Shown piece by piece: positions 9,029 through 16,528 of a stretch of 35,617 nt of DNA (positions are counted from its first letter, which is position 1; every line of letters begins with the position of its first letter). The position numbers and the translations under genes are program-made. The notes beneath the pieces were generated by a model. It had not been told where the DNA came from and ran no database searches. It saw nothing but the letters and a program-made list of their open reading frames with translations. Origin of the DNA: Pseudomonadota bacterium (GTDB lineage: Bacteria > Pseudomonadota > Gammaproteobacteria > Steroidobacterales > Woeseiaceae); the NCBI GenBank assembly GCA_022564475.1, contig JADFLJ010000004.1:1-35617 (forward strand). Direction: 5' to 3'.

Positions 9029-10786
9029 TCAGTCCGGTCGAGCTACTGCATTATCGGCGTTTTTGCCGAAGAACTTAAGAATCGCGACCAGAATAACAAT
9101 ACCGCCGATTATGGACACCCAGGGCGCTAAGCCATAGCCGCCGGGAATGGTCCCGACTACCAATGCCACACCGCCGACAATCAGCGCGTACGGGAGCTGC
9201 GTACGAACGTGTTCAACGTGATTGCAGCCACTCGCCACGGACGACAGGACCGTGGTATCGGATATAGGTGAGCAATGATCGCCCCATACGGCACCCGCGA
9301 GAACACAGGCTACAGACGAATACAGCACATGCATGCCGGACGCGTCCGCAATGCCATTAACAGTCATTACAGCCCAGGCCAGCGGCACCACCAGCGGCAT
9401 TAGAATGCCCATCGTGCCCCAGCTCGTACCCGTCGTGAACGCGGTAATTGAGGCAAGTACGAATACGGTTGCCGGCACCAACGCGACTGGCAGCGTATCC
9501 GCGAGGACCGAGACGAGGAAACTGGCCGTACTGAGGGTGCTTGTGACATCAGCCAGCGCCCAGGCTAGAACGAGGATGATCATGCCAAACAGCGTCGCCC
9601 GCAATCCACCGTACCAGGCATCGACCGTTTCGTGCACCGACAAGATGCCTTGTCCGATCGTAATCGAGGCCGCTATCAAAACGCTGACAAACGACGCATA
9701 CATCATCGACTTGTAGGGGTCCGCCGTGCCCAGGATCTCGGTCACGCTATTACCCTCACCTGTTGCGTACAGGCTGACGCCCAACGCAATTATCAGGCTG
9801 GCGATTGGCACGAACGCGTTTGCTGCGCGTAGAGGAATATTGCCTTTCGGTTCGAGATCCTCACCTTCAAGCGCTGGCAAGACATCGACGGATGGAGGTT
9901 TGACCTGACCGTTCCGGGCGCGTACTTCCGCATCGTACATCGGCCCCATGTCGAGGCCGGAGGATGCAATAAGGAGGACAAAGACAATCGCAAGAATCGG
10001 GTAGAAGCTGTACGGGATCGAATGCAGGAATACGGAATAAGCCTGCACACCGGCCAGTTCATCAACCAGGCTTAGCGCGTCATCTACGAGGCCGATCTGA
10101 TAGCCGATCCATGTCGTGATCAGCGCGATACAGGCTACCGGCGCCGCTGTCGAGTCAACGATATAGGCGAGTTTCTCCCGAGAAATTTTCAGGTGATCGG
10201 TTAGCGATCGCGCCGTATTACCGACGACCAGTGTGTTGCTGTAGTCATCGAAAAAGATCATCAGCCCCATGATCCACACGGCGACTTGCCCACCGATCGC
10301 GGTTTTCGCACGACTCACAATCATGCGCACAATGCTCGCCATACCGCCATTGCGCGTAATGATGCCGACCATGCCGCCGATCATCATCGTAAACAGGATG
10401 ATCGAAGCATGGTCTTCGTCAGCGACGGCGGCCGTAACAAAAACCTGGAAACTGTCGAGCAGACCTTGCAGGAGCCCGGCTCCCGTAAAGCCGATGATCG
10501 CCGTCGCTCCAAACCAGAGGCCGATCATGAGTGCCGGAATTACATTGCGAAACAGCAGTGCAATCAGGATTGCGCACATCGCGGGCAGGATGGAAATCCA
10601 GCCATAGATCACGCGCAGGTCTGCTTCTGCAAACTGCTCGCCCGCAGAGGCTTGCAATGTGACCGACCCGGGACTGTCGATGACGACATCCTCGAAGCTT
10701 GCAGTCCCGTTTGCATCCGCATGCGCCTGCCAGGATCTGTCTGCCGCCCGCAGCGTGACCTCCTCTCCGGCTATTGCGTCGGTCAC
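9029..10786 (-). CDS. NhaC-family Na+/H+ antiporter; reading frame continues upstream of the called start to about 10966
   Basis: Multi-TM protein with NhaC motifs (FFDDYSNTLVVGNTARSLTD, AVWGDHCSPISDTTVLSS); GTG at 10786. Confidence 0.8.
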   Translation of the reverse strand: MTDAIAGEEVTLRAADRSWQAHADANGTASFEDVVIDSPGSVTLQASAGEQFAEADLRVIYGWISILPAMCAILIALLFRNVIPALMIGLWFGATAIIGFTGAGLLQGLLDSFQVFVTAAVADEDHASIILFTMMIGGMVGIITRNGGMASIVRMIVSRAKTAIGGQVAVWIMGLMIFFDDYSNTLVVGNTARSLTDHLKISREKLAYIVDSTAAPVACIALITTWIGYQIGLVDDALSLVDELAGVQAYSVFLHSIPYSFYPILAIVFVLLIASSGLDMGPMYDAEVRARNGQVKPPSVDVLPALEGEDLEPKGNIPLRAANAFVPIASLIIALGVSLYATGEGNSVTEILGTADPYKSMMYASFVSVLIAASITIGQGILSVHETVDAWYGGLRATLFGMIILVLAWALADVTSTLSTASFLVSVLADTLPVALVPATVFVLASITAFTTGTSWGTMGILMPLVVPLAWAVMTVNGIADASGMHVLYSSVACVLAGAVWGDHCSPISDTTVLSSVASGCNHVEHVRTQLPYALIVGGVALVVGTIPGGYGLAPWVSIIGGIVILVAILKFFGKNADNAVARPD

Positions 10787-10979
10787 GACAATCTTTACGG
10801 GTACGGCCGTCAGGCCGACTGCGGGTGTCTCGATTTCAAGTGCCGTCAGTGCGAATGGCCATCCGGTAGCGATGGCAGCGACGACAAATACCAGAATGGC
10901 CCTGAGTCGGGCGAGCGTATTGCGTGGTTTGATGTTCTTATTCCTGCCGCAAGATCCAGCGGCATACTAACATGAACTT

Positions 10980-12248
10980 TTAGTCCTGCTCGCGAGCTCT
11001 GCCAAGGTCTGCGTCGATCGAGCGACCCGCAAGTACATAATGCCAGGCCGCCCACGGCAGGATAAGGACACACACGATCAACAGGCTGTAACGTATCGAT
11101 TCAGCACCGAAAGAAGGCTTCAAGGCATCGCTGAGCATACCCGTTAACAGCGGACCGCAAGCCAGGCCGATGATATTGATCAATAACAGAACCAGCGCCG
11201 ACGCCACAGCGCGCATGCGCAGCGATACAAGACTCTGCGCCTGCGCCAGCACTGTCGCCAGATATAAATTGGCGAATCCGGTCGGCAGGACAAGCATTGC
11301 TAGCGCCCACCCGGAGGACTGCGCCAGGAACACCGTGACGTAGAACAACATCGATACTAGCGAGGCCAGAGCGAGAAAATTGAAGGATTTGCGGCGACTG
11401 TCACGGCCGAGCTTGTCCGCAATAACGCCGCCACCGAAGTAGCCGACGCCGCCCGCGATGCCGACAATTATCCCGAGCCAGAAACCGAGTTCCGCCAGCC
11501 CCATGCCGAAACTTCGCACGACATAACTCGGAAAGAAATTCACTACGGCGTAGCCAACGAAGGAACTAAGGCCCGCGGCCACACCCATGTGAATAAACGA
11601 TCGCCGCTGACGAAGAAATTGCAAGACTTCGAGAAACGTCGGCCTGCTGCCCGAAGCAACGCGTTCTTCGGAGGCGCCGCGTTGTGGCTCGACGACCGTA
11701 AAACGCATGATCACGGCGAGCACCAGTCCCGGCACTCCGACGATGAAAAATGCCTGGCGCCAGCCGTAGTGTTCGACGACCCAGCCGCCTGCCAGGTAGG
11801 CAAGCATGATGCCCGTCGAAATACCGAGCGTGTAAAAGCCCATCGCGATCGAGCGTTGCTCGGGTGGGTAATAGTCGGAGATCATCGAATGCGCCGGAGG
11901 ACTGCAGCCGGCCTCGCCAATACCGACACCGATGCGCGCCAGCGTTAGCTGCCAGATGTTCGCAGCGAGTCCTGACAAAGCAGTCATGCCGCTCCATATC
12001 GCAAGCGCTGCCGCCACCAGATTACGTCGATTCCATCTGTCCGCTACTTGTGCAATCGGAATGCCCAGCGTGACATAGAACAACGCGAACGCGGTTCCGG
12101 TCAGTAGTCCGAGGACCGTATCGCCCACCTGGAATTCATCGCGAATCGCAGGCAGCAGAATGGCGAGAATCTGCCGGTCGATAAAATTGAACATGTAGAC
12201 GACCGCGAGAATCAGCATCGCGTAGCGACGCGCGCCGGCGGTCAGCAC
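10980..12248 (-). CDS. MFS transporter (spinster-like)
   Basis: YMFNFIDRQILAILLPAIRDEF, GxxADRWNRRNLV, GEAGCSPPAHSMISDYYPPEQR. Confidence 0.85.
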   Translation of the reverse strand: MLTAGARRYAMLILAVVYMFNFIDRQILAILLPAIRDEFQVGDTVLGLLTGTAFALFYVTLGIPIAQVADRWNRRNLVAAALAIWSGMTALSGLAANIWQLTLARIGVGIGEAGCSPPAHSMISDYYPPEQRSIAMGFYTLGISTGIMLAYLAGGWVVEHYGWRQAFFIVGVPGLVLAVIMRFTVVEPQRGASEERVASGSRPTFLEVLQFLRQRRSFIHMGVAAGLSSFVGYAVVNFFPSYVVRSFGMGLAELGFWLGIIVGIAGGVGYFGGGVIADKLGRDSRRKSFNFLALASLVSMLFYVTVFLAQSSGWALAMLVLPTGFANLYLATVLAQAQSLVSLRMRAVASALVLLLINIIGLACGPLLTGMLSDALKPSFGAESIRYSLLIVCVLILPWAAWHYVLAGRSIDADLGRAREQD

Positions 12249-12265
12249 TTTATGTTCGGAGCCTG

Positions 12266-13516
12266 TCAGGGCAATACTGCTTTGAAGATGAAGAAGAAGA
12301 CGATCGCGAGACCCGCGCCGGCAGGAATCGTGACAACCCAGGATACGAAGATTCGGGCAACAACTCGCAGGTCAATTGCATCGATGCCGCGCGCAAGGCC
12401 GACGCCAAGTACAGCGCCCACGAGTGTCTGTGTGGTCGAGATCGGCATGCCTGTGCCCGATGCAATCACGATTGTGGTAGCGGCAGCCAATTCCGCCGCA
12501 AAACCCCGGCTGGGTGTCAGGTGCGTAATCTTCTCGCCGACCGTCGCGATGACGTGCCGACCGAAGGTTGCAAGACCGACGACGATTCCAACACCTCCAA
12601 GCACCAGCACCCATAACGGCAGTGCGGACTGCGCAGTAACGACACCGGTTTGAGCAATGCTTACGACTGCCGCGATCGGCCCGATCGCATTCGCCACATC
12701 ATTTGAACCATGCGCAAACGCCATTCCGCATGCCGTAACGATCATAAGGACGCCGAACACGCGCTCGACCGTCACAAAGTGCTCTTTCTTCTCTGCCTTG
12801 GGGTTCGACTCAATCTTGTTGATGAAGTACGCGCCGATCAGCGAGATCAGGACAGCGATTACAGTCGCCAGTATGTAGCTATCGCGAATACTGATGTGCA
12901 GACCTACGTGTTTAAGTCCTTTGAGAATCGTCACCAGCGTCAGCGTAAACGCCGCCAGAAAAATGTACACGGGCACATAGCGTTTGGCCTTCGACAGCGG
13001 ATCTTCCTGGCTAAAAATGAGTTTCTGGACCGACTGATAAATCAAAAACGCGAGAAATCCCGCGATCAATGGCGTGACTACCCAGCTCATGACGATCTTG
13101 CCGACCTCACCCCATTGAACGGCATCCATGCCGATTCCCACTGCAGCAAATCCTACAATAGCACCTACAATTGAGTGAGTTGTTGAGACTGGCCAGCCAT
13201 TGCTGGACGCTATGAGCAGCCAGGTGCCCGCCGCAAGCAGCGACGCGAGCATGCCGTAAACCATCAGTTCAGGCGCGCCGGTAAACATGTTCGCATCGAC
13301 GATACCTTTGCGAACCGTGTTCGTAACCTCACCACCTGCCAGAACAGCACCCAGGAATTCGAATACAGCGGCAACAAGAATTGCCTGCTTGATCGTCAGC
13401 GCCTTCGAGCCCACCGAGGTTGCCATCGCATTGGCAACGTCATTGGCGCCGATACCCCAGGCCATGAAGATGCCGAACAGCGCAGCCAACGTTATATAGA
13501 TGACTTGTTGATCCAT
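12266..13516 (-). CDS. PiT-family inorganic phosphate transporter
   Basis: GANDVANAMATSVGSKALT and second-half AHGSNDVANAIGP signature repeats. Confidence 0.92.
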   Translation of the reverse strand: MDQQVIYITLAALFGIFMAWGIGANDVANAMATSVGSKALTIKQAILVAAVFEFLGAVLAGGEVTNTVRKGIVDANMFTGAPELMVYGMLASLLAAGTWLLIASSNGWPVSTTHSIVGAIVGFAAVGIGMDAVQWGEVGKIVMSWVVTPLIAGFLAFLIYQSVQKLIFSQEDPLSKAKRYVPVYIFLAAFTLTLVTILKGLKHVGLHISIRDSYILATVIAVLISLIGAYFINKIESNPKAEKKEHFVTVERVFGVLMIVTACGMAFAHGSNDVANAIGPIAAVVSIAQTGVVTAQSALPLWVLVLGGVGIVVGLATFGRHVIATVGEKITHLTPSRGFAAELAAATTIVIASGTGMPISTTQTLVGAVLGVGLARGIDAIDLRVVARIFVSWVVTIPAGAGLAIVFFFIFKAVLP

Positions 13517-13552
13517 TCCGGTGCCCCTGACCTGCTTGTTATTTTTAGTTAG

Positions 13553-14230
13553 TTAGTGAGAGAGCAAGAGTTCGAGTCGGCGTCCAACTCGTTCAGCCAT
13601 GTCGGCGATTTCGCCAGTCAGTTCGATCACCTTGTACATGAACACAGCGTCGATGGGATCCATGTCCTTCTCGATTTTAAACAAGGCAGCCCTGAGCGCA
13701 GCTTGTTTGTCGTCTGTATCCGTTTCAATTCGGTCCAGTTCCTCAATCAACGCAGTTACAAGATCAACTTCAGCACCGCGAAAGCCAACCGTGAACAATT
13801 CGTCCAGTTCACGGACGCTCTTGCGCGCCTGCTTCGCTGCATCGACATTACGGTCGACAAAATCCAGAAATTGCTCGGCAATCTCTGCCGGAATCTGCAT
13901 CCTGCGTCCAATCGCGATGCCGGAAACATCTTTTGTTCTATTCGCGATTTTGTCCTGAACCAGCAACAACTCCAGCAAATCCTGTCGCGGGACGGGCATG
14001 AACAGACTTTTCGGCAGGCTCAGTCGAATAGCCTTCTTGAGGTCGTCGGCCTCGTGTTCCAGTCTTTCAATTTCACTTCTGACGCTGGTCGCGGTATCCC
14101 AGTCGTCTTTGACTACCGCTCTGAAAAACGCGCGCAGCTGTTTCGCACAACAATAGGAAATGTCGATGTGTTTTTCGAGCGGTTGGACCGGGGAGGAGCC
14201 GAATATATTTGCGAGCATATTTGCCATCAA
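13553..14230 (-). CDS. DUF47 family (TIGR00153) phosphate-transport-associated protein
   Basis: IFGSSPVQPLEKHI...LEHEADDLKKAIRLSLPKSLFMPVPRQDLLELLLVQDKIANRTKD; adjacent to PiT gene. Confidence 0.88.
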   Translation of the reverse strand: MMANMLANIFGSSPVQPLEKHIDISYCCAKQLRAFFRAVVKDDWDTATSVRSEIERLEHEADDLKKAIRLSLPKSLFMPVPRQDLLELLLVQDKIANRTKDVSGIAIGRRMQIPAEIAEQFLDFVDRNVDAAKQARKSVRELDELFTVGFRGAEVDLVTALIEELDRIETDTDDKQAALRAALFKIEKDMDPIDAVFMYKVIELTGEIADMAERVGRRLELLLSH

Positions 14231-14355
14231 ACGGGCCTTTTCAGGTGTAGCCTTGTCATCGGTGGCGCAATCCTAACACAGCAATTCTGCGATTCAAGCA
14301 CGGCGCGGCGTGCTAAAATCCCGCCGCTTTACTCCCTTACGAATATCGTACAAGC

Positions 14356-14853
14356 GTGGCTAAAAACATGGCAAACTGGTTGATGAAATCCGAGCCCGAT
14401 GTCTACAGCATCGACGATCTCAAACGCGATCGGCGCGAACCCTGGGACAGTATTCGTAACTATCAGGCGCGCAACATGATGCGCGATGACATGCGGATCG
14501 GCGACAAGATATTTTTCTACCACTCGAACTGCAAGGACATTGGCATCGTTGGCATCATGAAGGTGGCCAGCAAGCCCTACGCGGATTCCACCCAGTTCGA
14601 TCCGAAATCCAACTACTTCGACCCGAAAAGCAGCACCGATAATCCGCGCTGGCAACTCGTGGATGTCGCTTTTGTAAGAAAATTCAAGCGCACGATCAAG
14701 CTCACCGAACTCAAGGCACAACCGGGCCTTGAGGATATGATTCTGGTTCGCAAGGGCAATCGTCTGTCGATCATGCCCGTCAGCGACGAACACTGGGAGC
14801 TGATTCTGGGCCTCGAACAGGCCTACGCGCCCAGTGCCTTGAGCTGTTCCTGA
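14356..14853 (+). CDS. EVE domain-containing protein
   Basis: WLMKSEPDVYSIDDLKRD...WDSIRNYQARNMMRDDMRIGDKIFFYHSNC; GTG start at 14356 or ATG at 14368. Confidence 0.9.
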   Translation: MAKNMANWLMKSEPDVYSIDDLKRDRREPWDSIRNYQARNMMRDDMRIGDKIFFYHSNCKDIGIVGIMKVASKPYADSTQFDPKSNYFDPKSSTDNPRWQLVDVAFVRKFKRTIKLTELKAQPGLEDMILVRKGNRLSIMPVSDEHWELILGLEQAYAPSALSCS

Positions 14854-16505
14854 ATCGGAGCGGCGCCGTCTAACGCCAGCATGATGATGAGGTCACCCGG
14901 TTCCGCCCAGGCCAGCGCCGCGGCGAGTGATTCGGTTTCTTCCGCATGATGCTCAATCTGCTGCGGCAACGCGCCTAAACGCAGCAGCTCTTCACGGATT
15001 AGCGCATAGACCTCACCCGGCTCACGACCGCGATGGTAGGCCGCAAGCTCCGACACGATCACATGGTCCAGACCGATCGACCAGCCGTCGCGCGCCAGCT
15101 CACGAATCAGGTCATCGGGCCGATCGCCGGCCTGGCCGAAACACAGGGCACGGCGTTTTGCCGGTAAGGCCTCTGCCATGTCGAACAAGGCGTGCATTGC
15201 GTGTGGATTATGCGCGAAATCGAGCAGCACCTTCGTGCCACCAACATCGTAAATATTACATCGACCCGGGTTTTCGTCCTGGGACATGGTCGTCAGCCCA
15301 AATCGAATATCCGACAACGAACTTCCGAGGCACCAGGTCAGGGCTGCCGCCGCAAGCGCGTTAGCGACGTTGTGTCTTGCCGCTCCGCCCATGGCGATCG
15401 GAATTTCGCGATCGTGGCAAATCAGCTCACGTATATTGCCTTCGATCTTGATCAGCTCGTCGCCGTCCAGCACAAACGCGAGGCCGCCGTTATTGCTGTG
15501 AGTGCCCACGATCGCGTTGTCGTTGCGCAGGCTAAACCACACAATATCGCCCGCGAAACCCGCAGACTTCTCGACCAGCAAACCATCGTCCGCATTCAGA
15601 ATGAGTCGCCCGCGCTCACGAACCGTGCGACTGACAATCCACTTGATATCGAGCAGCTCTTCGAGGCTCTGCGACCCAAAGTCGCCGAGATGGTCCTCGG
15701 CAATATTCGTAATCAGCGCCACGTCAGCATGCTCGACACCGAGCCCGCGACGCAGCAGCCCGCCGCGCGCGGATTCCAGAATGGCAACGTCGACATCGTT
15801 CTCACGCAAGACTGCACGCGCACCGCCGGGGCCCGACCAGTCGCCACGATCAATAATGCGATCGTTCACCGCAATCCAGTCCGTTGAGCTCAGCCCAACA
15901 TTAAGATCGCCACCACAAAGAATATGCGTCGCGAGTCGGACAGTTGTTGTCTTGCCATTGGTGCCGGTCACCAGCCCGATGGCTACATCTGAGAAACTAT
16001 CCCAGTCAATTGACTCCGGCGCCGGCAGTTCGCGTACGGGCCAGGTCCTGGAGCTCCGCCCCAATCCCAGCGACGCTTCGTCGTCATCCCAGAGAAATGT
16101 AACACTGCGGGCGGCAGCTTCGGACTGCATCGCCAACAACTCCGCATTGGCCTCCTCGGCAATTGACGCCTGCAATGCTGCGACAGCGGCATCGAAATCC
16201 GGAGCAGCAGCGCCGCTAAATTCAGCGTCGCATTCAGCCCAGGCCCATTCGTTGATTTCGGACGCGGCGTATAAGGCGTCGATCGCCGCTGTAAACGCCA
16301 GGCTCACACCGCCCGCGAGGTTCTTGCGGCTGAAATCCGGCAGGTCCCAGCCGAGTGTTTTGTGCATGCGCTCGACTTGCCCGCGCCACGCCTGCGCAAG
16401 GTGATCACCCTCATCGGCCTTACACGCGACGTCGATGATAGCGGCAGGGCCATCGAACAACAGGCTCGGGCCCGTGAGTCGGCGTGCATCGAGAAATTCC
16501 ATCAC
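14823..16505 (-). CDS. Short CphA-like protein: CphA N-domain-like region plus Mur ligase domain, no ATP-grasp domain
   Basis: GLVTGTNGKTTTVRLATHIL, ARGGLLRRGLGVEHADVALITNIAEDHLG, VLLDFAHNPHAMHAL, GQAGDRPDDLIRELA; 560 aa; directly downstream of cphA. Confidence 0.8.
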   Translation of the reverse strand: MMEFLDARRLTGPSLLFDGPAAIIDVACKADEGDHLAQAWRGQVERMHKTLGWDLPDFSRKNLAGGVSLAFTAAIDALYAASEINEWAWAECDAEFSGAAAPDFDAAVAALQASIAEEANAELLAMQSEAAARSVTFLWDDDEASLGLGRSSRTWPVRELPAPESIDWDSFSDVAIGLVTGTNGKTTTVRLATHILCGGDLNVGLSSTDWIAVNDRIIDRGDWSGPGGARAVLRENDVDVAILESARGGLLRRGLGVEHADVALITNIAEDHLGDFGSQSLEELLDIKWIVSRTVRERGRLILNADDGLLVEKSAGFAGDIVWFSLRNDNAIVGTHSNNGGLAFVLDGDELIKIEGNIRELICHDREIPIAMGGAARHNVANALAAAALTWCLGSSLSDIRFGLTTMSQDENPGRCNIYDVGGTKVLLDFAHNPHAMHALFDMAEALPAKRRALCFGQAGDRPDDLIRELARDGWSIGLDHVIVSELAAYHRGREPGEVYALIREELLRLGALPQQIEHHAEETESLAAALAWAEPGDLIIMLALDGAAPIQEQLKALGA

Positions 16506-16528
16506 CGCTATCGCCCCCGCGCCGGACC

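Noticed and set aside
13556-14383. 275-aa plus-strand ORF
   Set aside because: Antisense to the clearly recognised DUF47 gene; no family resemblance.
15502-16404. 300-aa plus-strand ORF
   Set aside because: Antisense shadow of the Mur ligase gene; low-complexity Ser/Arg/Pro composition.
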